Assembly (NCBI GenBank): GCA_029721435.1
Contig: CM056577.1
Location: 31,774,719-31,838,718, forward strand
DNA: 64,000 nt
Source of the DNA: Gymnothorax reevesii
Taxonomy: Eukaryota > Chordata > Actinopteri > Anguilliformes > Muraenidae
Direction: 5' to 3'
Positions 22,731 through 32,819 of the stretch are shown here, one piece after another (positions within the stretch are counted from its first letter, which is position 1; the number at the start of each line of letters is the position of its first letter). A program made the position numbers and the translations under genes. A model generated the notes under the pieces. That model searched no databases. It was not told the DNA's origin and worked only from the letters and a program-made list of their open reading frames with translations.

Positions 22731-22971
22731 CTTTGGCCTTGTCCCTTACGCACTGATATTTTTCCAGTTTCTCTGAGATGATGTTATGCACTGTCAATGA
22801 TGAGTCCTTCAATGAAAATTTGCAATATTTTGAATTTGAAATAAGCTCATTTTGTGTATAAAAATGAAAAATGTCTCAGTTTCAATATTTGAAATTTTAT
22901 CTATGTTCTATTGTAAATAGCATATTGGCTCATGTGATCTGAATGTCATTGCATTTTGATTTTATCAACAA

Positions 22972-23457
22972 TTTTTTTTTTTTTTAATTTGGCATCTCCA
23001 ATCCCACCTAAATCTGGAATGCCCAATTAGTGAACGATGTACAAAGCTTGCTCGTATGCGACCCCTTGCTGCCAACACAGGATAGTGAGGACAGTTCACG
23101 GCTCTCCTCCGAAGCATGTGCCTGTCAACCACTGATTCTTATACACTCATCGGTTGAATCCTCGTAAATTCAGAACGAGGGCGGAGGATACCCGGACATG
23201 AACAAACCCAGAGTCTTCCTGATGAGCGCCCGTCTGGCCAACAGGAGGCGCTGGAGCAACAAACAAAGCTGATTATGTATCCCAAATACGGCAGTCCCTT
23301 CCCAATTTGAAACCCTGTAGCGCGGTGGCCAATTGTGCGCAACTCTGAAAAAGCTGCCGACCCCTGACGGTGGGTACGCCGGGGCTCGAACCCGCGACGT
23401 GATAGTCACCTTTGCACTGCAGCACAGTGCCTTAACCGAGTGAGCTATCCGGCATCT
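22972..23457 (-). mobile_element. tRNA-derived SINE, antisense
   Basis: On the minus strand it starts near 23455 with GATGCCGGATAGCTCACTCG, an A-box, and has a B-box GGGTTCGAGCCCC at 23382-23394. Its A-tail appears as the T-run at 22972-22985. TTTATCAACAA (22962-22972) and TTTATTAACAA (23459-23469) flank it as an 11-bp target duplication with one difference. The tRNA-like head folds like a tRNA, but I treat it as part of the SINE, not as a tRNA gene. Confidence 0.8.
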
Positions 23458-23792
23458 CTTTATTAACAATTTATACTTCATCCCAACTATTTCGGAATTG
23501 GGGTTGTAAATGATATGGGGGTAATGCCTAATTTTCGCTTTAACCAGGAGAATTTAAACTGCTGTAAAGTGGAGTTGCGGCAGTGCTTACATGTTGCTCA
23601 TTTTTAGCCGCCTCCAACAAGGCGGCCTCATCAGTCTACCTGTCCCAGATGCACTTAGCTATCCTTTAACTCGGATTGAAAAATGAACACAGCTGTAGCC
23701 AGCCATACCGCCCTCATGGGGGGCTCATGTCTCCGCTGGGGCTGGAAGAGCAACTCCTTGCTGATTCATTATACTGTATCTTTTGAATTGAA

Positions 23793-25566
23793 CTATTGCA
23801 ATAATAATAATAATAATAATAATAACTAGGGTTGTCCCCGACAACACTTACGGTCTCCAAGACGCACTGCCTTACGCCCTTACGTTAACAACATGACTGT
23901 CATTTGCGTACATTCCACAATGGAAAAATAAATTGTGAAATATTATTTATGTATGGTAGAAGAAAGTTTTGCCTTATTTTCAGGAAGGCACTGTTGAAGC
24001 AAAATAATATCGCATTTTCACTGTTTTCACTTGAATGAGACTGAAAATATAAAACCGGCCTCCTTCGTTCACTGTGTTAGGTAGCATTCTTTCATCCCTG
24101 AAAAGTTAATTTCATTTGGGCCAACGGTTACCCCAAAAGAGTCCACACAAAATCTATCACTTTTCACTTTTTTCACTTTACTGAGAATAAAAATTCAAAA
24201 TAGGGCCTTGTGATTCACAAAGTTAAGAAGCAGTTTATCTTACCTGAACATTTGAATTAATGGTAAACTCAAAATAGGCTCCTTCTTGAAGTTGTTTGAT
24301 GCTTTTTCACTGTTTTCACTTGACTAAGAGTGAAAATGTACAATCCGGCCTCGTGATTCTAGAATTTACATAACAGTCTATCATCCCTCAAAATGTCCTT
24401 CAGTTCGGTGAAATGGTTACTATAGAGTAGTCCACACAAATCCAGTGAGTTATGATCCTTTAAAGTTACAATGAGGTGAACAGCAATTATTTTCCAATTT
24501 CATAGGGTATAGGGTATCACATACAAAATGTAGAGCTTGCATTGGCGTATGTGATGATGTTAACAATACTTCGATTGGATCATTAGTTAATGAGTCATGA
24601 TCCTCCGAAGTTCCCTCAAAATTGAGATTTTCGGTTTTAGGGGTTCTTCAAGCAAATATAAGAGCTGAACACCGTGACTGATGATTTTTCAAGTAATTTT
24701 TTAAAATTCATATATGTATCTTCTTCAAAATGAGCTATGAAACACACAGTTATTGTTATCGGTTGCTGCAGTAGGAAAATGCCAACACAACCAACCTCAG
24801 AAAACCTGAAAATCGCAAAATTCAAGATTTTAATTTATTTTCAATTTACAGCTAAACTATTCACATTTATATCATGAAGTATATCAGAGAAATTGCAGAT
24901 CTATATATTAGGAACATTTTGATACCATTAAATACGAAATATCATGTTTTGTTACTGAGCTACAAGCATTGGAATATGACACCAGAAATTTAAATTTCCG
25001 AAAAGAGCCATTTTCAAAGGAAGATAATACAAGTTCTAAGATGAAATTGGAAAAATGCCTCAAAAACTATATAGAGAATTCTATCTGCTTTCATTTTAGC
25101 TATTACACATATTTGGCACTACAGCCGTTAGTGAGATGAAGATTTTTAAAGAGGACCTCCGTCAAATTTTGAAAATGTCAAAAGATTTTCAGTTTTTTTG
25201 GAATAGCGAAAAATCTAGTCAGGTGCTCAGAAACCGCTATGGGTGCAATCGATGGGGAATGATGTCCTCTACATTTTGGTGAAAGTTTTGTGAAATTATC
25301 TTGAATAGTTTTTGAGCTATTGAGGTTCAAAGATTTTTACGTTTTGAGTTATCCCCCTTGACGCAGAGTGAAAATGAAAATTTTTTTAGGTGACGTGCCG
25401 ACACCTCATTATGCTCTATCATCCCTGAAAATTTAATAAAAATCGGCCCAGTAGTTACTTCAAGCAAAAGCGCACAAAAAAAGTACAAATAATAAGAATA
25501 AAAACAGGACGATAACAATAGGTCTCCACGACTTTCGTCTTTGAGACCTCGGAGACCTAATAATAA
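23793..25566. repeat. 1.8-kb dispersed repeat with internal units, AATAAT borders
   Basis: Bounded by (AAT)n tracts (23797-23824 and 25558-25569). The phrase CTGTTTTCACTTGAATGAGA and relatives recur near 24019, 24167 and 24308, about 140-148 bp apart, each followed by a CGGCCTCnT phrase. Near 25425 the text CTGAAAATTTAATAAAAATC then GGCCCAGTAGTTAC is shared in decayed form with 52853. GGTCTCCACGACTTTCGTC and GAGACCTCGGAGACC (25531-25558) form a GGTCTCC/GGAGACC inverted pair at the right end. No frame; superfamily unknown. Confidence 0.6.
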
Positions 25567-25795
25567 TAATACTAATGTGGATCCATTAAAACCTTTCTGA
25601 ATATTTGATGACATCATTTGCATTCAAAGTTGATCCTTTACAGCTTAGAAATGAATATTAGGATAAAAACTGTACCTGTGTTTTCGTGAATTCTTTGAAT
25701 GGAATGACAGAACTAGTAGGTAGCAGCAGGTTTGCCCCCAGGAAAGTGCCAGTTGACCCCAGAGAGCCCTTCTCTGTCTCTCTGCCCCCCAACAG

Positions 25796-25925
25796 TGACT
25801 CGGGGCCCCTCCGTTATGCCAGGACCCCTTCTCCTCCAGACGAGTCTCCACCAGAGAGCCCAGAGGCCAGTCCCAACCACATGCTGGCCCCCAGTTCCTC
25901 GATGCGGCCCCGATCCCCCTCACAG
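25796..25925 (+). CDS. amph: amphiphysin exon 4 of window: proline-rich linker
   Basis: Completes the codon from exon 3 and reads DSGPLRYARTPSPPDESPPE then SPEASPNHMLAPSSSMRPR and SPSQ. This matches the mammalian linker after the BAR domain (DSGPLRIAKTPSPPEEPS), which holds several proline-directed (SP/TP) kinase sites; phosphorylation there is known to weaken binding to partners. The acceptor is GCCCCCCAACAG and the donor GTACAG at 25926. It starts in phase 2 and ends in phase 0. Confidence 0.94.
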
Positions 25926-26591
25926 GTACAGCACCCCCATATCCACCTCTTTTATTTTTGGCTGTAGCACTACAGCAGGACCAGCTTGTCAAATAAGAAT
26001 GTCTGTGACTGGTTGACTGAGTTAGTAGCTGAGTGATGGAGTTTCACCATCGGTGACTGGCCGAGTCGGACTCCTTCCATTGGGGGTGGCATTGCGGTTT
26101 CAAGTTATAGCTCGCGCTGAAGGAGGCGGTAAGAATTGGAGCGAACAGATTTTTAGAGCTTGCTAACACATAATGAGAATTACCATTAAGGTACTGAGGA
26201 AAATTAGCATTATGATCGCAATAATATTAATGGTTCAGCTATGGTTTTGACCTAATCTTGTTTAAGTAATATGAACTGGAGAAAAAAATGAGCAGAAGAG
26301 GAGATTTTCTGCTGCACAGGTCAGTTTTGAGGTGTCATAATATGACAAAATTACTGCAGCTTCGCAAAATAGAATAATGGCTTTATTCTTATGGCATTGT
26401 TCCGAGGTGCTTTACAAATCATACAATAGAGCGTTTATATAATATTATCAAATAAAGATAAAAGACAGGAGAAAAAAAAAATAGGAATTAACAGCTCATA
26501 AAAAGAGCAACCTATGAAAATATGTCTTCGGACATTGTTTGAAATATTTGAAACCGGGTCGACAGCCGAAGTGCCCTTCCGTGTTTTGTAG
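25926..26591. other. intron sequence, nothing recognised
   Basis: Short intron between two linker exons. It has A-runs near 26280 and 26470 and no recognised repeat. Confidence 0.55.
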
Positions 26592-26726
26592 CTGAGGCCG
26601 CCGGTGCCCCCCCCTCCGAAGGTGACCCCAACTAAGGAACTGCAGCAGGAGCAGATCATCAGCCTGTTCGACAGCGAGTTCGCCCCCGATGCCGCTGCCA
26701 ACGCTGCGCCCGCCCCCTCGGCTCAG
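26592..26726 (+). CDS. amph: amphiphysin exon 5 of window: SH3-ligand site and AP-2 region
   Basis: Reads [20 protein letters not shown] then [20 protein letters not shown] and [23 protein letters not shown] is the family's SH3-binding segment ([18 protein letters not shown] in mammals, a known endophilin-binding site). IISLFDSEF corresponds to the mammalian IISFFEDNF motif that binds the AP-2 alpha appendage. The acceptor is CCGTGTTTTGTAG and the donor GTACCC. Phase 0 at both ends, 45 codons. The alanine-rich end is longer than in mammals. Confidence 0.92.
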
Positions 26727-27058
26727 GTACCCGCCCTCTACCGCCGCAGCAGTCGTCTCAGTGACTCCTCTGCGGTTCAGCTCAAATTTACACAAGCAAT
26801 TGCAGCTTTATGTGCTCGGCTAGGGTTACTTTATCTGCGCGACAGATTTACTCTCGGGTCACTGTGTACTGTATGGCCACCTCTAGCACTTTGATTGCTA
26901 CTTTTTGGCACTTTTGGTTCCTCAAAATGCTCATCGGCCATTTTAAGTCACGTATGTGTAACAAAAATGTAACAAATACTCGAAAAAATCTCCAATTACA
27001 AAAGCATTGGAGGTTCATGATTGTGGACCTTATATAGGAGTAATACTTATCCAAGTCT
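26727..27058. other. intron sequence, nothing recognised
   Basis: Unassigned intron between exon 5 and a MITE. Confidence 0.5.
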
Positions 27059-27308
27059 CAGTGCAATAAGCGAAAGATAAAAATACTTGGTGAAATGAAT
27101 TTACTTATTTTTAGACTTAAAATACTTATTTGTATCACAATTTGCTTGACAAGTGAAAATTTCTTATTCCATTGGGAACCTAGTCAAAATTACCTCAAAT
27201 CAGGACAAATTTTTTGTCTTCCTAAGAAAAATTGTGATAGAAATTAGTGTTTAAAGTCTTAAAATAAGTCAATTCGCCTAGTATTTTTATCTTTCAGTTT
27301 TTGCAGTG
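27059..27308. mobile_element. MITE with 32-bp inverted ends
   Basis: The left end CAGTGCAATAAGCGAAAGAT then AAAAATACTTGG is the inverse of the right end, which reads CCTAGTATTTTTATCTTTCA then GTTTTTGCAGTG, with about five mismatches. It is 250 bp, with no frame, and shares end style with the MITE at 12776. It lies only 25 bp upstream of a Tc1 insertion. Confidence 0.8.
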
Positions 27309-27622
27309 AATCAAGTGAAAATGTTTAACTATACTGAGTCAAAAAAGAAACTTCACTCTCATAAATTTGTAAATATTTTCTTGAAACTTTTTATAAATTA
27401 GTTTTTATTATCACTAGGGGTAAATGCGTAGTCAAAGACATCATGACACACATCAACTCTGACGTGCACAGGTACGTAGCACGTGCGAGCGTACTTTAAG
27501 CTAAAAGCCTGTTTTCTCGTGTTCCTAATCACGTGACCATATGAGAGATGTGCAACTGAGCTCACGTTAGAGTGATATCTTGGAAAGACAAGTTTTTACA
27601 GTTAATTATTCGTTGATTTTCA

Positions 27623-27850
27623 ATGCCATGGCTGTCAAACATTCAGCGTGAATGTGCCACTGGCATGCTGAATAAGGAAACGTACGTCACTGATGTGGCA
27701 AGGGTTATAGGATGCAGTCGACGGACTATCCATGATTTTCGGACTCGTCTCCAACAAACTGGCATCACAGCTGACCGACCTCGTTCTGGTTGCCCACGTG
27801 TGACGTCAAAGGCAGAAGACCGACAAATTGTCTTAAGTCATTTGCATTAA
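27623..27850 (+). pseudogene. Tc1-like transposase, N-terminal fragment
   Basis: MPWLSNIQRECATGMLNKET then YVTDVARVIGCSRRTIHDFR is a helix-turn-helix DNA-binding domain, followed by a GRPR-like linker (DRPRSGCPRVT). A stop codon interrupts it after residue 75, and a SINE insertion plus deletion removes the catalytic domain. It resembles the open N-terminus at 63806. Confidence 0.85.
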
Positions 27851-27892
27851 CGATTTGTCACTGCAACGTCCACTAGGAATGAATTGTTTAGA

Positions 27893-27925
27893 GGTTGTGT
27901 GACTGCAGCTAAGCAGGTGTGGGTT

Positions 27926-27958
<33 letters not shown>

Positions 27959-28350
27959 CACCAGGTTGCTGCTGGAAGAGGTGTTGGTGGGCCAGTAGGT
28001 GGCGATCTTCCCTCTGGCGGGATAATCCCAATGCCCCAGTGCAGTGACGAAGACACTGTACTGAAGGAGATGCCGTGTTTCGGATGAGATGTTAAACCGA
28101 GGTCCTGACTCACTGTGGTCATTAAAGACTATGACACTCTTCGATAAGAGTAGGGGGTTCCCCGGTGTGATAGCTAAAAAGTCCCAATCTGGCTCTTTCG
28201 ATCTGCCGCCTAATCATCCCCTGATCAAATTGGCTGTACAATTCCTCTGTCCCTCCTCACCTCTTCCCCCAGGGCTCCCTTGAAAAAGAGATTTCAATCT
28301 CAATGGGACTTCCCTGGTTAAATAAGGGTTAAATAAAAAAATATATATAT
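27893..28350 (+). mobile_element. 5S rRNA-derived SINE (SINE3-like)
   Basis: The head resembles the internal promoter part of 5S rRNA: AGCAGGTGTGGGTTTGGTCA then GTACTTGGATGGGAGACCAC (27911-27952). The body has TGCCGTGTTTCGGATGAGAT then GTTAAACCGAGGTCCTGACT, typical of this SINE type in fish. The tail CTCAATGGGACTTCCCTGGT then TAAATAAGGGTTAAATAAAA resembles a LINE 3' end. It inserted into the Tc1 at 27334, so it is younger. Confidence 0.88.
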
Positions 28351-28576
28351 ATGTAATCGCCTGCGCACTGCTCTTATTTAAGTTGTAACTTACCATTTTT
28401 ACTCTTGGACATTTCCGTAGCATTTCCGGTGGAACTGGTTACATTATGGACATATTTTTATGATATACCATCTTTAATGAGTACAGAATTAAATAAAATC
28501 ATTATTTAAAACCTAATTTCTTGTATGTTCAACTTGTCAACCTCCAAATGAGTGTGAAGTTTTTATTTTGGCTGAG

Positions 28577-29614
28577 TATACTTAAGTTCAGAGGTTCACT
28601 TCTCAATGAATGGCCCTCATTGTGTTGTAAGTTTCTCTTGATATGACAATCTGTCATGTGACGCAGCATCTGATCGGCACAGAGGTCTCTGGGCACACAG
28701 TTATGAACCGGTGCCTATATTTCACTCTTCCCTCAATGAAGCAGGGCGGACATATTTTCTGAGGGCACCCTGATACAAATACTGTGCACCTTATGAAGAA
28801 TTCATTTCTGTCTTTGCGACTCCCAAGTTTTTAATTTTGTAAAATGGCATTCTTCCAAAGGCCTTTAGTCAACTCGGCTGATCCCTTATATAGGTCTGTG
28901 AAATGAAGCTTTTGGCTTATTTTAAATCATAGTGGAGATCTAAAGATTTCGGCTGATCCCACATAATGTATGTATGTGCACAGGACGAGGAAAAGGGGTC
29001 ACTTGGGTCATTTTACGAAAAATGTAGATTTTCCAACAAAATCAAAGAGTGATCCAAGTTTTTCAAGTGTTATAAATAGACAGTACAGTAGTTTGAAATT
29101 CTGGCTTTGCACATGCGTTTTTGGTTAAATAGAACAGGTTGAACTTTGAACCCGTTAATCTCACAATGGAAAAAGAATCCCAAGTGACCCCTCTTCCTAG
29201 TCCTGCAGACATATGGAAATATATGCAACATGAAGCGCACTCCCTAGTTATTTTCTATGTGATGTAATGCTGCGACCATAAAAACACTGTGTCCTGGGTT
29301 ACAGTATTTTGGTTAATTTAGGCATGTTGTAGCCCTGCAGCCAGCAAATGCAGAATATGTGACATTGTCGAAAGATCTTTTATCTAATTTACCAACTTAA
29401 GGGGGAATTCTCTTCAACACATGCAAAATCTGTATGATCCCTGGATCCATTTTTTTTCCGTAACAGGCAGCAAGGCTAGTGGTTGACCAAAAAAAGTTCT
29501 CTCTTTGCTGTTTTTGTTCCTCATGGATATTAGTTTTTTATTTCAGTGGTTTTTTGCGTTGTTCCTCCAGTGAGTTCTGGATAAGTGAGTTTGCTGTGCT
29601 GCTCTCTCTCTCAG
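28577..29614. other. intron sequence, nothing recognised
   Basis: A short phrase TAGTGGAGATCTAAAGATTT near 28930 resembles TAGTGGAGATCCCGAGGTCT near 40331 and may be a small shared repeat. Otherwise unassigned up to the CT-rich tract of exon 6. Confidence 0.5.
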
Positions 29615-29713
29615 CCTGAAAAGGGCATTGACTCCCTGCTGGACCTGGACTTTGACCCATTCAAACCGGACCCTTCCACCCCGATCGGACAGACCCAGTC
29701 TCCCATATCTCAG
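29615..29713 (+). CDS. amph: amphiphysin exon 6 of window: clathrin box and DPF motif
   Basis: Reads PEKGIDSLLDLDFDPFKPDP then STPIGQTQSPISQ. LLDLD (29636-29650) is the type-I clathrin box, which binds the clathrin terminal domain, and DPF right after it is an AP-2 alpha-appendage motif. The mammalian protein has LLDLDFDPFKP at the same place. The acceptor is CTCTCTCTCTCAG and the donor GTAACC. Phase 0 at both ends, 33 codons. Confidence 0.96.
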
Positions 29714-30822
29714 GTAACCTATGGCTTTGGCTCTCTCGGTTCTGATGTCTGGGCAGAGAACAGGTGTCCCGCGAACTAGAACAATCTATCTGGAGACACA
29801 GGCAGGAATCCTGCTTATTGCCTGCTGATTTTACACAGCCTACTCTGCCCTGGGCAGATACCCCTCAACAGTCCGCTGTTTACTTTTTCCAATTCATTAT
29901 CTGGAGATTAGAGATCTTAATGAATTATAGAAATACTTCAGTGGCAATTATTGAAAATCCTCCCGAGAATGGCAACCACATTTACAGACCAGTGATGCTT
30001 CCAGACAGCTGTTATAATTTAATCACACTTCTTTGTTCTGCATAGATTAATTAACAGCTGTTTGTTAGCTATCATCCTCTGGCAATTTCATTAACCGGAT
30101 TGGCTAACAGGCTTACTAGTAAACAAAGCCTGACTCACAAACCTGGATTAGTGTAAAATCCAGACACCTCCAAAATGTGAAGCATTAATTGAAGTAATAG
30201 GCTGTTCGAGGTATTGTTCAGTGCTGCTATCCAGCTAACTCTATAATCCCAATCCATGAAATGCCTTCTAGATATCTACTCTTCTGTCAATTCCTTGAAG
30301 TTAGGTAGGCTCAAAATGCATCAATATGCGCTGACTTATGAGTCCTCCTGAGCTGATTGGATATGGGGTGTTGTATCTCTTAATATATTGATTGGTCCAG
30401 CTTTGCTGCTTTTACTTTAGGTTAAATGCGTCTTGATGTATTGATTTGACCTGATCGGAAGGTTGTTTATAGAATTTTAGCACTGATTACATTTGTACCG
30501 ATTGTTGATGTGTATTTATTTACTGGCTTTGTACTGTACTGGTCAATGGCAGTTATATTTAAATGCGCTTTATAAATAAATTTGATTTGCTTTGCACTGT
30601 GTAAGACCTGGAACCCACTCAATTTCAGTACTGAGGACTGACAGTGAAAGAGTTGTTTAGTGGTTTATTCTCTGCAGCTATCAAGCCAACTCCATAATTC
30701 TGCTTTATAAAATACCTTCTGGATGTCAGCACTGCATAAATACAGGATCCTCACTACTCTAGAACATGGACTGATGTTATAGGTGCTGGTCTGTGATTCA
30801 TTTAGTGCCACTATCCGGCTAA
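29714..30822. other. intron sequence with weak internal duplication
   Basis: A phrase near 30218 (CTGCTATCCAGCTAACTCTA then ATGCCTTCTAGATATC) recurs in decayed form about 460 bp later near 30677 (GCAGCTATCAAGCCAACTCC then ATACCTTCTGGATGTC). No frame or known repeat. Confidence 0.45.
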
Positions 30823-31558
30823 CTAAGGCTACGGCCACACTGATACGTTTTCATCCTAAAATGGTGTGTTAAAATGAATACAATCTCTGTCCACGCTAAA
30901 AAGCGATTCCAAAGTTTTTGAACTAAAACTAGGTGAGCGGTGTTTTGAAAAGCCTCTGTTTTAGGGTCTTGAAAATGCTGGAGTAGTGTGGACACTAGTT
31001 GGAAACTAAGGACATGCCTCCAGCCATCTAGCTCACACAGTCTACTGAATACCGGACCACACTTTTGCTAATTATTCAATTATCATCTGTCATTGTTCAG
31101 TCAACACATGCACCTGTCCCCTGTAGTCTCTGCATGGTAGCAGAGCATATTTAAGGCTGAGCTTATCTCAGCCTCTTTGTGAAGCCTGTATAACCTCATG
31201 CCTGTTTGACATAGCAGTCTTGTATAAGGCTTATCCATATTTGCAAATTTTGTACTAAAACCTCGAGTTGTAATATCCATGCTGCTCAGTTTACTTTTAT
31301 CAGCACGTTTGTTTTTCTTTAAAGGAACATTGTTTCCTCCTTGTTTTACCTTTCCATGGTGAGCAACTCTGGGGCACCTCTGTTCCTTTTTCTGTTTGTT
31401 ATTACTTTGTTCATTAAAACTACAACCAAGTCCACCTCTGCACTTGAGTCCAGTCCTCCACTTTCTATCCGCTGTGCATTTGCTCATGCCTATTACAGAA
31501 ACGTAGCAAAGGTTATGTGTTTCAAAATGAAAGTGTATTCGTTTGGACGTAGCCTTAG
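30823..31558. mobile_element. Inverted-repeat DNA transposon, CTAAGGCTACG ends
   Basis: Left CTAAGGCTACGGCCACACTG (30823) pairs with right TTTGGACGTAGCCTTAG (to 31558). The subterminal text also pairs: CGTTTTCATCCTAAAATG on the left and TTTCAAAATGAAAGTGTATTCG on the right (shortened here to TTCAAAATGAAAGTG). 736 bp, no intact transposase. The end style (CTAAGGCTACGTCCACACT) is that of hAT-type MITEs in fish. No clear target duplication. It ends 90 bp before exon 7. Confidence 0.7.
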
Positions 31559-31647
31559 TGTACAGGCCTCGGGCTGGGTGAGTGACTCTACCTGCGTTAC
31601 GTAAGACTCTGTCGGCTTAATTGACCCTGTGCTCTTTCCACTGACAG

Positions 31648-31671
31648 ACCCTGCCCTGGGATTTGTGGACG
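31648..31671 (+). CDS. amph: amphiphysin exon 7 of window: clathrin W-box microexon
   Basis: Only 24 nt, encoding TLPWDLWT. PWDLW (31654-31668) is the second, tryptophan-type clathrin-binding motif, present as TLPWDLWTTST in mammals. The acceptor is TTCCACTGACAG and the donor GTAAGA. Phase 0 at both ends, so skipping would remove the W-box cleanly. Confidence 0.92.
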
Positions 31672-32158
31672 GTAAGACATTCTGCGCCACTTGCAAAGCT
31701 GTCTGCGAGTCATTACTGCTTCGACTGGACATGTTATCTGTTACTTGTATAATGAACAGGCTAACAAACCTTGTCAGATCAAAAAGCTGGATGGTTTTAT
31801 TATTAGACCTTCAAAGGTCTGTCGACATTCTGTCGCTGGAGTTGTTTCTTTTGTTCAATGTCAAACTGCCTAACTGTGTGCTAATTTTCCAGTGTCCTCG
31901 TTTGAATATGCATCCTATGTGTATATGCATTTAACACTAATACTAATACTCTGCATTAGTTAAATATTTAGCCATGTAGTTCTCAATTCTTTTTTGAATT
32001 AATTGTCTTTTTTTGTGAATTACTTTGTGTGAGAAATGGTAGGGTATTTCTCTTCAAAGTTTAGTGTTAATGTTGGCATGCAGTGAAAAAGGAAAATTGC
32101 TGATGACTCAGTTTTCATTGCACTCCTCGCTGAATGAGTGCTTCTTTTTTTCTTATAG
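31672..32158. other. intron sequence, nothing recognised
   Basis: Unassigned. It ends in a T-rich tract (32142-32156) before the next acceptor. Confidence 0.5.
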
Positions 32159-32185
32159 GCACCGGCTGCTGAGACTGCACAGCCT
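32159..32185 (+). CDS. amph: amphiphysin exon 8 of window: 27-nt linker exon
   Basis: Encodes APAAETAQP. The acceptor TTTTTTTCTTATAG is strong, and the donor GTAAGTA is consensus. Phase 0 at both ends. The sequence is low-complexity linker, so identity rests on position and splice sites, not on homology. Confidence 0.75.
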
Positions 32186-32569
32186 GTAAGTAATGCCTGG
32201 TGTAAGGGCAACTGTATTTAGACCTGGTCCCGGAACAGCTCTGAGTCTGTTGTGCTGTCCCAATGAAGTGCTGTACATGTGTAATTTTAGCAATATGTTT
32301 TTTGAATGAAATGTTGTTTTGAGTGTAAGGAGATGTGTGTGGTGTGATCATGAATGACTGGAGTGCTGTTTTAAAGCCTGGAGTGAATACCATGTTGTTC
32401 TGTGTTTGATTTGTCATGTCTGATACTTCGATTCTGTTTCCATCCTGAGTTTAGTGTCGCTGTCTGGAAACACTTGAGCTTTTGTTGTTGAAATTTCTCT
32501 CTCATCTTCTGAAGTTTTATTTTCTTACTGGGAATTAAGCTGCCGTATACAAGGCAATGTCCCTTACTG
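32186..32569. other. intron sequence, nothing recognised
   Basis: Unassigned intron between exon 8 and the ACTG repeat. Confidence 0.5.
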
Positions 32570-32705
32570 ACTGAGTAGATGACTGGCTGACTTATTGAGT
32601 GACTGACTGACTCACTGACTAACCAACTGATTGACTGAATGACTTACTTCCTGACTTACTGATGGACTGACTTACTGAGTGACTGACTGACTCACTGATA
32701 GACAT
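32570..32705. repeat. Degenerate (GACT)n tetranucleotide repeat
   Basis: About 136 bp built from GACTGACT, with variants and the higher-order phrase TTACTGAGTGACTGACTGAC. It ends about 115 bp before the acceptor of the giant exon. Confidence 0.9.
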
Positions 32706-32819
32706 ACATGGATTGTCTTGTGTTTCCCTTGCTTCCACTTTTTCTTTTGTTCTGTTTCTCCATTTCATGTTTTTCTTTTCCTCCTCTGCCCTTCTTCTCC
32801 GTTGTCTGCCGGACTGCAG

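Larger units (their letters stand above)
20165..23506 (-). mobile_element. Tc1-like element split by two insertions
   Basis: The ends CAACCCCAATTTTGAAATAG (20165) and CTATTTCGGAATTGGGGTTG (to 23506) are inverted, with TA at 20163-20164 and 23507-23508. The coding direction is minus. A broken transposase piece lies at 20214-20516, and the 5' untranslated part resumes at 22731-22963 and 23469-23506. The same family is represented by the decayed copy at 55168-56668. Removing the two insertions leaves about 640 bp, so the element itself is also internally deleted. Confidence 0.8.
27334..28576 (+). mobile_element. Tc1-like transposon, internally deleted, carrying a 5S-SINE
   Basis: The left end CTGAGTCAAAAAAGAAACTT (27334) and the right end AAGTTTTTATTTTGGCTGAG (to 28576) are inverted, each flanked by TA. 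The ends are related to those at 5104 (ACTCAACAAAAA) and 63511 (CTCAGCAACAAAA), so all three belong to one Tc1 clade. Only the N-terminal coding part remains, then the SINE at 27893-28350, then the 3' end. Confidence 0.82.

Noticed and set aside
23374..23455. tRNA gene on the minus strand
   Set aside because: It has A- and B-boxes but continues into a SINE body with an A-tail and target duplication.
27900..27960. 5S rRNA gene
   Set aside because: Only the internal promoter part is 5S-like. The rest is a SINE body and LINE-like tail.
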